From NCBI RefSeq assembly GCF_030530635.1, contig NZ_JAUMUL010000078.1, positions 1 to 13,113 of the forward strand: 13,113 bases of DNA, in the 5' to 3' direction. The position numbers and the translations under genes were made by a program. This DNA comes from Actinomyces sp. GTDB taxonomy: Bacteria; Actinomycetota; Actinomycetes; Actinomycetales; Actinomycetaceae. How positions within the stretch are numbered: position 1 is the stretch's first letter; each line of letters starts with the position of its first letter. Shown piece after piece: positions 6,592 to 13,113 of this stretch. The notes beneath the pieces were generated by a model. It was not told the DNA's origin, ran no database searches, and saw only the letters and a list, made by a program, of their open reading frames with translations.

Positions 6592-7656
6592 ATGCGTATT
6601 ATCTCGCGGTACGGCACCGCGTTGCTGACGGCCGTCATGGCCGGTGGACTCGCCCTGTCCGGCTGCGCCGGCTCCACCGACTCCGGCGCCTCCAGCGCCG
6701 GTTCCGCCGAGGGCCCGATCACCATCGCCTGTGGGGCGATGGAGGACCTGTGCCAGGCCTGGACCGACAAGTTCACCGAGCAGACCGGCATCAAGGCCAC
6801 CTACGTGCGCCTGTCCTCGGGCGAGACCGTCGCCCGCCTGGCCTCCGCCAAGGACAACCCCGAGTTCGACGTCTGGCACGGCGGGCCCGTGGACGGCTAC
6901 GGCGAGGCCGTCAACCAGGGCCTGATCGAGGCCTACACCTCCCCCGAGGCGGCCAAGATCCCGGACGAGTACAAGGACCCCGACGGCAACTGGACGGGCG
7001 TATACATCGGCGCGCTCGGCTTCTGCTCCAACCAGACTCAGTTGAACAAATTGGGCATGGATGCACCCGACTCCTGGGACGACCTGCTCGACCCGGCCCT
7101 GAAAGGCCAGATCTCCGTCGCGCACCCGTCGACCTCCGGCACGGCCTTCACCACCCTGTGGACGCAGGTGACCCGCCTGGGCGGTGAGGACGCCGGTATG
7201 GACTACATGAAGCAGATGCACAACAACGTGCTGCAGTACTCCAAATCCGGCACCGCCCCCGGCCAGATCGCCGGACGTGGGGAGGCCGCCGTCGGCCTGG
7301 TCTTCTCCCACGACTGCGTGAAGTACCAGGAGGAGGGCATGACGGACCTGGTCGTGTCCTTCCCCGCGGAGGGCACCGGCTACGAGGTCGGCGGCGTCGC
7401 CCTGGTGGCCGGCTCCAGCCACAAGGCGGCCGCCCAGGCCTACATCGATTTCGCCATCTCCGCCGAGGGGCAGAACGTCGGCCAAACCGTTGGCTCCTAC
7501 CAGGTGCTGACCAACCCCGACGCCGACACCAGCGACAAGATGGCGAATCTGGAAGAGATCAACCTGATCGACTACGACTTCGCCGCGGCGGCCGCCGCCA
7601 AGCCCGACCTGACCGCCCGCTTCGACGAGGAGATCGCCGCCGAACCCAAGGAGTAG
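6592..7656 (+). CDS. ABC transporter substrate-binding lipoprotein, ferric-iron (FbpA/AfuA) type
   Basis: A 354-residue lipoprotein that would capture substrate outside the membrane for the permease and ATPase downstream. The signal peptide has a basic start (MRIISR), a hydrophobic core and the lipobox LSGC with the lipidated cysteine at residue 25, followed by a Gly/Ser linker. The mature part begins ITIACGAMEDLCQAWTDKF and contains the family's GIKATYVRLSSGE, FDVWHGGP and SVAHPSTSGTAF blocks, as in ferric-iron and related binding proteins (COG1840). The ATG at 6592 is chosen because GAAAGG (6579-6584) lies seven bases upstream and the signal peptide starts there; the frame is open further upstream from 6445. 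Substrate is uncertain: related proteins bind ferric iron, 2-aminoethylphosphonate or thiamine. It is the first gene of the operon; the permease starts 36 bases after its TAG. Confidence 0.88.
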   Translation: MRIISRYGTALLTAVMAGGLALSGCAGSTDSGASSAGSAEGPITIACGAMEDLCQAWTDKFTEQTGIKATYVRLSSGETVARLASAKDNPEFDVWHGGPVDGYGEAVNQGLIEAYTSPEAAKIPDEYKDPDGNWTGVYIGALGFCSNQTQLNKLGMDAPDSWDDLLDPALKGQISVAHPSTSGTAFTTLWTQVTRLGGEDAGMDYMKQMHNNVLQYSKSGTAPGQIAGRGEAAVGLVFSHDCVKYQEEGMTDLVVSFPAEGTGYEVGGVALVAGSSHKAAAQAYIDFAISAEGQNVGQTVGSYQVLTNPDADTSDKMANLEEINLIDYDFAAAAAAKPDLTARFDEEIAAEPKE

Positions 7657-7692
7657 TTCGACGCCCCCGCCCCCATCCAGTGAGGACCTCCC

Positions 7693-9441
7693 ATGACCTC
7701 AAGCGCGACCCCCATGACCGCCGCCTCCCTCACTCAGACTCCTCCCGCCAGGGCCTCCGCCCACGGCCGCACCCGGGTCAAGCAGGACCCGGTGACGACG
7801 ACGATCCTCGCCCTCGTCCTCCTAGTGCTGGTGTTCCTCGTGCTACTGCCGCTGGGGCGCGTGCTGGGCGAGGCCCTGTCCGCGGATGGGCTGGCGGTGC
7901 TCAGCAGGCTCGCCTCCTCCCGCACCAACCGGACCACGGTCTTGAACACGCTCGTGCTGGGCACGGTGGTGGGCACCGTCGGCACCCTGGTGGGCTTCCT
8001 GCTGGCCTATGTGCAGGTGCGGGTGGCCTTCCGCGGCAAGCGCCTGTTCCACCTGATCTGCCTGCTGCCGGTGGTCTCCCCACCCTTCGCGGTGGCGACG
8101 GCGTCGATCACCCTGTTCGGGCGCAACGGCATCGTCTCCACCCAGCTGCTGGGCCAGGAGTGGAACATCTACGGCCTGCCGGGACTGACCCTGGTGCTGT
8201 CACTGTCCTTCTTCCCAGTGGCCTACATGAACCTGGTGGGCATGCTGCGCAGCCTGGACCCGTCCATGGAGGAGGCGGCCGCCTCCCTGGGCGCCTCCAA
8301 GTTCACGGTGTTCCGCACGGTGACGCTGCCGATGGTGGTGCCTGGCCTGGGCGCCTCCTTCCTGCTGCTGTTCACCGAGGCCATCGCCGACCTGGCCAAC
8401 CCGCTGGTGATCGGCGGGGACTACACGGTGCTGGCCTCGCGCGCCTACATCGCCATCAACGGCGAGTACAACACGGCGGCGGGCGCCGCCTACTCCCTGG
8501 TGCTGCTAGTGCCCTCCCTGCTGGTGTTCCTGCTGCAGCGGTACTGGTCGGGCCGCTCCTCCACGGTCACGGTCACGGGCAAGCCGACCGGCTCCTTCGA
8601 GCTGCTGCGCGCCAACGTGGCCCGCATCCCGCTACTGGTGGCCAGCGTGGCCGTGCTGGCGCTGGTGGTGACGGTGTACGCGGCCGTGGTGGTGGGCGCC
8701 TTCGTGGAGATCCTCGGCGTGAACAACTCCTTCACGCTGCGGCACTTCGAGTACCTGCTGTCCGGCATCGGCAACGAGTCCATGATCGACACCACCATCC
8801 TGGCCCTGATCGCCACACCGATCGCGGGCATTCTGGGCATGCTCGTGGCTTGGCTGGTGGTGGTGCGGATGCGGCGCGGCGCCGGGGTGGTCGACTTCCT
8901 GGGTATGTTGGGCCTGGCCGTGCCGGGCACGGTCATCGGTATCGGCTACCTGGTGACCTTCAACCGTCCGGTGGCGCTGTTCGGCGTGAACGTCATCGCC
9001 CCGCTCGCCGGCGGCGGCGCCATCGCGGGCGGCGCCATGGCCATTGTGATGGTCTACGTGGCGCGCTCCATGCCCGCCGGGCAGCGCTCAGGCATCGCCT
9101 CCCTGCAGCAGATCGACAAGGCGATCGATGAGGCCTCGACGTCGTTGGGCGCCTCGGGCGCCCAGACCTTCCTGCGGGTCACGCTGCCACTGATCCGGCC
9201 GGCGTTTCTGACCGGCCTGGTCTACGCCTTCGCCCGCTCGATGACGACGCTGTCCCCGATCATCTTCATCACCACCCCGCGCACCAAGATCATGACCTCC
9301 CAGATCCTGGCGGAGGTGGACGCCGGCCGCTTCGGCAACGCCTTCGCCTTCTGCACCATTCTGATCCTGATCGTCATGACCGTGATCGGCGGCCTGAACC
9401 TGCTCATACGCGGCACCGGCGCGGGACGCGAGCCGCGCTGA
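7693..9441 (+). CDS. ABC transporter permease, fused double-domain (FbpB/AfuB type)
   Basis: A 582-residue inner-membrane permease with two BPD_transp_1 domains in one chain, as in ferric-iron permeases FbpB/AfuB and ThiP (COG1178). The first membrane segment is about residues 34-55 (TTILALVLLVLVFLVLLPLG). Each half carries an EAA loop that docks the ATPase: EEAAASLGAS from residue 193, followed by FRTVTLPMVVPG, and DEASTSLGAS from residue 479, followed by FLRVTLPLIRP. The fusion means one chain supplies both pore halves. GAGGA at 7682-7686 precedes the ATG at 7693. A second ATG at 7714 is possible but has no better ribosome binding site. It lies between the binding protein and the ATPase in the same operon. 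Confidence 0.92.
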   Translation: MTSSATPMTAASLTQTPPARASAHGRTRVKQDPVTTTILALVLLVLVFLVLLPLGRVLGEALSADGLAVLSRLASSRTNRTTVLNTLVLGTVVGTVGTLVGFLLAYVQVRVAFRGKRLFHLICLLPVVSPPFAVATASITLFGRNGIVSTQLLGQEWNIYGLPGLTLVLSLSFFPVAYMNLVGMLRSLDPSMEEAAASLGASKFTVFRTVTLPMVVPGLGASFLLLFTEAIADLANPLVIGGDYTVLASRAYIAINGEYNTAAGAAYSLVLLVPSLLVFLLQRYWSGRSSTVTVTGKPTGSFELLRANVARIPLLVASVAVLALVVTVYAAVVVGAFVEILGVNNSFTLRHFEYLLSGIGNESMIDTTILALIATPIAGILGMLVAWLVVVRMRRGAGVVDFLGMLGLAVPGTVIGIGYLVTFNRPVALFGVNVIAPLAGGGAIAGGAMAIVMVYVARSMPAGQRSGIASLQQIDKAIDEASTSLGASGAQTFLRVTLPLIRPAFLTGLVYAFARSMTTLSPIIFITTPRTKIMTSQILAEVDAGRFGNAFAFCTILILIVMTVIGGLNLLIRGTGAGREPR

Positions 9442-9502
9442 GCGGCACCCGCCGAGCCGCGCGGCGTCGTCGTCGGCCCCGAACTCACCCACCCAGCCAT
9501 CA

Positions 9503-9521
9503 CGCCCCGGCCAGCGGGGCG
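9503..9521 (+). repeat. Hairpin just before the ATPase ribosome binding site
   Basis: CGCCCC (9503-9508) and GGGGCG (9516-9521) form a 6-bp G/C stem with a seven-base loop in the 100-base gap between permease and ATPase, ending seven bases before the Shine-Dalgarno AAGGAGG. It could stabilise or attenuate the downstream message. Confidence 0.35.
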
Positions 9522-9541
9522 AGAGCCAAGGAGGCTCCCAC

Positions 9542-10711
9542 ATGACCACTTCCACCACGACCGGACGTTCCGGGAACTCCGCCACCAAGAAGGACGCCCC
9601 CACCGGGCATCTGGAGCTGCACGACGTCGTCAAGGTGTTCTCCGGCCACGGCAAAGACGTGTACGCCGTGCACGGGGTGAGCCTGGACGTCGCACCCGGC
9701 GAGTTCATCACCTTCCTGGGGCCCTCCGGCTGCGGCAAGACCACCACCCTGCGCATGATCGCCGGCTTCGAGAACACCACCGCGGGGCAGGTGATCCTCG
9801 ACGGGCAGAACATGGTCTCGCTGCCGCCCAACCGGCGCCCCATGTCCATGGTGTTCCAGTCCTACGCCCTGTTCCCACACCTGTCCGTGCGCGACAACGT
9901 CGGCTACGGCCTGAAGCTGCGGCGCGTGCCCGCGGAGGAGATGCGCGAACAGGTGGACGTGGCACTGACCTCCATGAACCTGACCTCGCTGGCGGACCGC
10001 GCCCCCAACGAACTCTCCGGCGGTCAGCAGCAGCGGGTGGCGCTGGCGCGCGCCATGGTGGTCCAGCCCAAGGTGCTGCTGTTCGACGAGCCGCTGTCCA
10101 ACCTGGACGCGAAGCTGCGCGTGCGCATGCGCCTGGAGATCCGCCGTCTGCAGCGGCGCATGGGCATCACCTCAATCTACGTCACCCACGACCAGTCCGA
10201 GGCGATGACCATGTCCGACCGGATCGTGGTGATGAACGCGGGGCGGATCGAGCAGGTGGCCACGCCGGAGGAGATCTACCGGCGGCCCGCCTCCACCTTC
10301 GTGGCGGACTTCATCGGCCGGGCGAACTTCCTGCAGGCGAGCGCGCAGAACGTATCCGCGGGCAAGTGCGGTGTGCAGGTGCTGGGGCGCGGGGTGGAGG
10401 CCGCCTGCCATGCGGACGTGCGCGACGGGGACGCCGTCACCGTGGTGGTGCGCCCGGAGTCGGTGCGCCTGGAGCCGGTCGGTGCGCAGGATGCGGCCGC
10501 CGGGGCGGGCGAACTCATGGGCGACATGGGCCGCGTGCTGTCGGCCGTGTTCTACGGCGACCACGTGGAGTACGAGGTGGAGACTCAGGTGGGCACGATC
10601 GTCTGCGTCGAGTCCGACCCGGACGTCAACACCGTGCACGCCGAGGGCGACGCCGTGCGCGTCGGCTTCGCCTCCTCCCGCGCTTGGGTGCTGCCCGACG
10701 ACGGCGAGTGA
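9542..10711 (+). CDS. ABC transporter ATP-binding protein, FbpC/PotA type
   Basis: A 389-residue cytoplasmic ATPase that powers the importer. Motifs in order are Walker A GPSGCGKT (residues 60-67), the Q-loop in MVFQSYALFPH, signature LSGGQ (158-162), Walker B VLLFDEP with D182 and E183, D-loop SNLD, and the H-loop histidine 216 in VTHDQSEA. The C-terminal region after about residue 245 (FIGRANFL...VVVRPESVRL) is a TOBE regulatory domain, as in the CUT1/MOI group (PotA, UgpC, FbpC). AAGGAGG (9528-9534) is a strong ribosome binding site seven bases before the ATG. It is the last gene of the operon, and the MITE-like element begins 17 bases after its TGA. Confidence 0.92.
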   Translation: MTTSTTTGRSGNSATKKDAPTGHLELHDVVKVFSGHGKDVYAVHGVSLDVAPGEFITFLGPSGCGKTTTLRMIAGFENTTAGQVILDGQNMVSLPPNRRPMSMVFQSYALFPHLSVRDNVGYGLKLRRVPAEEMREQVDVALTSMNLTSLADRAPNELSGGQQQRVALARAMVVQPKVLLFDEPLSNLDAKLRVRMRLEIRRLQRRMGITSIYVTHDQSEAMTMSDRIVVMNAGRIEQVATPEEIYRRPASTFVADFIGRANFLQASAQNVSAGKCGVQVLGRGVEAACHADVRDGDAVTVVVRPESVRLEPVGAQDAAAGAGELMGDMGRVLSAVFYGDHVEYEVETQVGTIVCVESDPDVNTVHAEGDAVRVGFASSRAWVLPDDGE

Positions 10712-10728
10712 AGCCAACCGAGGTAAGC

Positions 10729-10751
10729 GGCTTTTCGCGTGGATGTGGTGG
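10729..10751 (+). repeat. Left terminal inverted repeat of the MITE-like element
   Basis: GGCTTTTC (10729-10736), a GCG spacer and TGGATGTGGTGG (10740-10751). Its inverted partner is at 11129-11155. Confidence 0.6.
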
Positions 10752-10837
10752 CTGGGTGGTGCGGGCCTTCGGGGAGCCGCGGCTTGGAGACGCTGGGACT
10801 GTCGGGCCGCAGGGCGCGTTGGGTACGCCCCTTCGGT

Positions 10838-10941
10838 GTCTACTACGCCGGTTAGGTGTTTGCTGAAGGGCTGAGGAGCCTTCAGCAAACACCTAACCGG
10901 CGTACTAAAGCCCGAACCGGCGTAGTAGACGACCTCAGCCC
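10838..10941 (+). repeat. Large palindrome with alternative pairing partners
   Basis: A 26-bp arm at 10844-10869 pairs perfectly with 10879-10904 across a nine-base loop. The 5' part of the left arm, GTCTACTACGCCGGTT (10838-10853), pairs equally perfectly with AACCGGCGTAGTAGAC (10915-10930). GGGCTGAGG, overlapping the loop (10868-10876), pairs with CCTCAGCCC (10933-10941). The two folds are mutually exclusive. Placed 127 bases after the ATPase stop, the hairpin probably also ends operon transcription, although no T-tract follows. Confidence 0.75.
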
Positions 10942-11128
10942 CGGGTATCAAGACGCCGTCGGGCCCGCGCGCGGCCCAAGGGTGTCGCCGAACCGCCCAG
11001 CCCTCGCGGCCTGACACCCTCCCGGAACGTCGGACCCCCGGCAGCGAACCCCTATGCCGGCTCGGCGTGGATGCAATCCGGACCCGACCCAACACCCACC
11101 CAGGCGCGGGCGAACACACCGGCACACA

Positions 11129-11155
11129 CCACCACATCCACAAACCGGAAAAGCC
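11129..11155 (-). repeat. Right terminal inverted repeat of the MITE-like element
   Basis: On the minus strand it reads GGCTTTTC, CGGTTTG and TGGATGTGGTGG from 11155 inward. The outer and inner blocks are identical to those of the left end at 10729-10751; the spacer is four bases longer. Confidence 0.6.
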
Positions 11156-11190
11156 AGGAAAGCCCAGCGACCTGCGCAGCTCCGATCACA

Positions 11191-11220
11191 CAGACACAAC
11201 TCGTCACCATCCCGTAATCT
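11191..11220 (+). promoter_or_regulatory. Candidate promoter (CAGACA ... TAATCT) for a leaderless start
   Basis: CAGACA (11191-11196) shares GACA with the -35 consensus. TAATCT (11215-11220) is a good -10, 18 bases further on. The GTG at 11226 follows after five bases, so a transcript would begin at or beside the start codon. It lies just outside the MITE-like element. Confidence 0.45.
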
Positions 11221-11225
11221 ACGAG

Positions 11226-11690
11226 GTGACGAACGCGCCCAACAGGCAATACACCGTCACCCCCTTCTCGGGGAGCTACCTGCACGAGGCGCTACGCAGC
11301 GCCTTGCTATGGGCGGGCCTGGCCTGCATGGTCGGCTCGGCGATCAGCCCGTGGTACCTGTGCTTTTACAACAGCCGCAAGGCGGAGGCCTTCACTCTTT
11401 TGTGGATGCTTGAAGCCTAGAAACAGTTCGAAGGCGTTAGTTCATATGCGGTCGTTGGAGCGCTGATGGCCGCAACACTTTAGCTATGTGCGGCTGTGCG
11501 CGTCGGCTCAAAGAATGAGCAGGTGGACAACGGCATGGCGGCGCTGACAGCGTTTACCGCACTGCTTTTGTTCGCGTGCCACAGCTCCGTCAGCAACGCC
11601 ATCGGTAATGCCGAGGCCGGACCGGGGCTGCCGCTGATGCTCCTCTCGGTCGCCTTCAGCGGGACTTGCGCCGTGAAGCTGCGCCGCTAG
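11226..11690 (+). pseudogene. Small four-helix membrane protein interrupted by two in-frame TAG codons
   Basis: One frame runs from the GTG at 11226 to the TAG at 11688-11690 (154 codons) and is interrupted by TAG at 11418-11420 (codon 65) and TAG at 11481-11483 (codon 86). Ignoring these, the product has four hydrophobic segments: about 26-48 (SALLWAGLACMVGSAISPWY), 74-91 (SYAVVGALMAATL, stop, LCAAV), 105-125 (MAALTAFTALLLFACHSSVS) and 134-150 (LPLMLLSVAFSGTCAVKL), then a basic end KLRR. This matches the general plan of small actinobacterial four-helix proteins; I do not recognise a family. The second stop lies within a predicted helix, so one original gene is more likely than several. G+C (about 57% in one sampled line) is low. 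The first 64 residues could still be made as a one-helix peptide. A GTG at 11496 could restart the 3' part. Confidence 0.6.
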
Positions 11691-11693
11691 CGC

Positions 11694-12431
11694 TCAGCCG
11701 CGCAGCTCCTGCGCGGCCTCATACAGGGCGTCCGGGTCGGCGAGCCTGGGCGTTCCCTCCACCACGGCCGGCACCGCCGCCTGTTCCTCAACCGTCGGCC
11801 CGCCCGGTTGGTCCTCCAGCCACCTTGCGGTCAGACTGACAACCGAATCGGCGGGCCGAACGCTTGCGGAATCGCCCTGGGAGTCCAGCCAGACCAGACC
11901 GTCGTCATTCGCCGGAAGCGCCTCCATGACGGGGCCCGCCAACTCGTAGGCGTACTCCAGCGGGGCGCAGTGGGGCGCCTCCCAGTCGCGTCCCGCAGAT
12001 GATCGCGGCCAAAACAACTGGTCCTCGTAGACGATGCCGGTTCCGTTCCTGGTCAGGCGCAGGCTGAGATCACGCCTGATGTCATCACCGGCCTCGGGGT
12101 CGAATAGCCCGTTGAGTTGATCCGCCAGATCGCAGACCTCGGCGGCGGTAGTTTCGGGCCGGATCTCCGCCTCCACCACGAGGCGCTGCGGCAGGAACTC
12201 AGGCCACTCCGGATAGAGCTGCGTCGTCGCCTTCAGCACGGTGTCCTGGCCGTCGGCCCAGGACTCCACCTACCGGCTCAGCGGCGAGTTATACGAGATC
12301 ACCGCCAGCTTCACCGCCGTCGCCAACACCAGGCAGCAGATGACGGCCGCCCACCGGCACCAACCTCCCGGCAGGCGCCGCACACGCCCCTGTGGCCGGG
12401 AACCGGCGGAGGACGCGTCGGGTTCGCTCAT
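11694..12431 (-). pseudogene. Membrane-anchored protein of unknown function, split by an in-frame TAG
   Basis: The frame runs from the ATG at 12429-12431 to the TGA at 11694-11696 (245 codons) with one internal TAG at 12270-12272 (codon 54). Residues 1-53 are a polar, basic start followed by a membrane segment at about 27-45 (AAVICCLVLATAVKLAVI) and the stub SYNSPLSR. After the stop comes VESWADGQDTVLKATTQLYP and 191 residues of acidic, soluble sequence that would lie outside the cell. The anchor-plus-domain layout in one frame argues for a single gene inactivated by a CAG-to-TAG type change. The alternative is two coupled reading frames, since GTG directly follows the stop (TAGGTG). No family recognised. 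It starts 34 bases after the nrdF stop on the same strand and converges on the pseudogene at 11226-11690 with three bases between. Confidence 0.6.
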
Positions 12432-12444
12432 CTCATCCACGCCT

Positions 12445-12463
12445 GGGGCATCTCAATGGCCCC
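12445..12463 (-). repeat. Short hairpin between nrdF and the membrane-anchored gene
   Basis: GGGGC and GCCCC arms (12459-12463 and 12445-12449) flank nine bases, two bases after the nrdF stop. There is no T-tract. It is a weak terminator candidate for nrdF. Confidence 0.3.
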
Positions 12464-12465
12464 TG

Positions 12466-13113
12466 TTAGAAGTCCCAGTCCTCGTCCTGCGTGGCCTCGG
12501 CGGTGCCGATGACGTAGGAGGAGCCGGATCCGGAGAAGAAGTCGTGGTTCTCGTCCGCGTTGGGCGAGAGCGCCGCGAGGATCGCCGGGTTGACGTCGGT
12601 GGTGTCGGCCGGGAACAGCGCCTCGTAGCCGAGGTTCATCAGCGCCTTGTTGGCGTTGTAGCGCAGGAACTTCTTCACGTCCTCGGTCAGGCCGAGTTCG
12701 TCGTAGAGGTCCTCGGTGTACTGCTCCTCGTTGTAGTACAGCTCCATGAGCAGCTCGAAGGTGTAGTCCTTCAGCTCGGCCTGGCGCTCCGGCGAGGCCT
12801 CGCGCACCGCCAGCTGGTACTTGTAGCCGATGTAGTAGCCGTGCACGGCCTCGTCGCGGATGATCAGGCGGATCAGGTCGGCGGTGTTGGTGAGCTTGGC
12901 GTGCGCCGACCAGTACATGGGGGCGTAGAAGCCCGAGTAGAACAGGAAGGACTCCAGCATGGTGGAGGCGACCTTGCGCTTCTCCGGGTCGTCGCCGCGG
13001 TAGTAGTCCAGGATGATGCCGGCCTTGCGCTGGAGGTTCGCGTTCTCCTCGCTCCACCGGAAGGCCTCGTCGATCTCGGCGGTGGAGATCAGGGTGGAGA
13101 AGATCGAGGAGTA
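12466..13113 (-). CDS. nrdF: Ribonucleoside-diphosphate reductase class Ib, beta subunit (NrdF), 5' end missing
   Basis: The C-terminal 215 residues of NrdF, which holds the di-metal tyrosyl radical used by NrdE to make deoxyribonucleotides. The frame is open to the window edge, so the start is outside. The first visible codon is the Y of YSSIFSTL, equivalent to radical Tyr105 of Salmonella NrdF. Counting from it, E in STMLESFLFYSG falls at 158, and E and H in RDEAVHGYY at 192 and 195, exactly the known metal ligands, so the fragment is colinear without gaps. It ends in DEDWDF, the tail that docks on NrdE. Class Ib enzymes use di-manganese or di-iron; nrdH/nrdI/nrdE would be expected upstream (beyond 13113) but are not visible. 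It ends in TAA. Confidence 0.95.
   Translation of the reverse strand, partial: YSSIFSTLISTAEIDEAFRWSEENANLQRKAGIILDYYRGDDPEKRKVASTMLESFLFYSGFYAPMYWSAHAKLTNTADLIRLIIRDEAVHGYYIGYKYQLAVREASPERQAELKDYTFELLMELYYNEEQYTEDLYDELGLTEDVKKFLRYNANKALMNLGYEALFPADTTDVNPAILAALSPNADENHDFFSGSGSSYVIGTAEATQDEDWDF

Larger units (their letters stand above)
10721..11163. mobile_element. MITE-like non-autonomous element with 8-bp target duplication
   Basis: The element proper is 10729-11155 (427 bp). Its left end reads GGCTTTTC-GCG-TGGATGTGGTGG. Its right end, read on the minus strand, is GGCTTTTC, then CGGTTTG, then TGGATGTGGTGG, so 8-bp and 12-bp blocks are identical and differ only in a short spacer. The flanks are AGGTAAGC (10721-10728) and AGGAAAGC (11156-11163), an 8-bp direct repeat with one mismatch. 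There is no transposase; open frames inside are not protein-like. GG-starting ends with an 8-bp duplication occur in both ISL3 and IS256 families. The right end resembles the IS-like end at 6203-6226. It fills the space between the ABC operon and the small membrane gene at 11226. Confidence 0.6.

Noticed and set aside
7680..9131. 483-codon open frame overlapping the permease in another plus frame
   Set aside because: It is Gly/Arg/Pro-rich shadow sequence with no membrane segments; the permease frame has EAA loops and helices.
10838..10941. CRISPR repeats
   Set aside because: The repeated blocks are inverted partners of one palindrome, not evenly spaced direct repeats with unique spacers.
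11418..12272. Genome-wide reassignment of TAG as a sense codon
   Set aside because: TAG ends well-formed genes at 1115-1117 and 7654-7656, and no suppressor tRNA is seen in the window.
1..13113. tRNA or rRNA genes
   Set aside because: No cloverleaf with a TTCRANNC T-loop and CCA-proximal stem, and no rRNA-like sequence, was found by eye on either strand.

Overview
The window comes from a high-GC Gram-positive bacterium. Coding regions are roughly 65-72% G+C, several genes appear to have leaderless starts, and there is a DtxR/IdeR-type iron box and a class Ib ribonucleotide reductase small subunit. This fits an actinomycete of the Actinomyces/Schaalia kind, but the genus is inference.

Layout. 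Bases 1-5405 hold four metabolic genes: a DUF885 protein (+, 5' end outside the window), an M20 amidohydrolase/peptidase (+), a siderophore-interacting FAD reductase (+, with an IdeR-type box over its promoter) and a second, full-length DUF885 paralogue (-, convergent with the reductase). Bases 5406-6591 contain no intact gene. They hold an unidentified 3' gene remnant, the 5' end of an IS256-type transposase broken by two single-base insertions, a C/A-rich tract, two back-to-back insertion-sequence-like ends, and a regulatory region with several dyad elements. Bases 6592-10711 are a three-gene ABC importer operon: lipoprotein substrate-binding protein, double-length permease and ATPase, of the ferric-iron FbpABC/AfuABC type. 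Bases 10729-11155 look like a non-autonomous transposable element (MITE-like), with terminal inverted repeats, a near-perfect 8-bp target duplication and a large internal palindrome. Bases 11226-12431 hold two convergent small membrane-protein genes, both interrupted by in-frame TAG codons (three in all). The window ends in nrdF (-), truncated at exactly the radical tyrosine codon.

Functional reading. The siderophore reductase (iron release, iron box), the ferric-type importer and the di-metal ribonucleotide reductase suggest a metal-handling theme, but only the reductase carries a recognisable iron box. The two DUF885 proteins and the M20 enzyme suggest peptide or amide hydrolysis. The most unusual features are the MITE-like element with its competing hairpins, the cluster of amber-interrupted small membrane genes, and the undescribed dyad operators upstream of the ABC operon.
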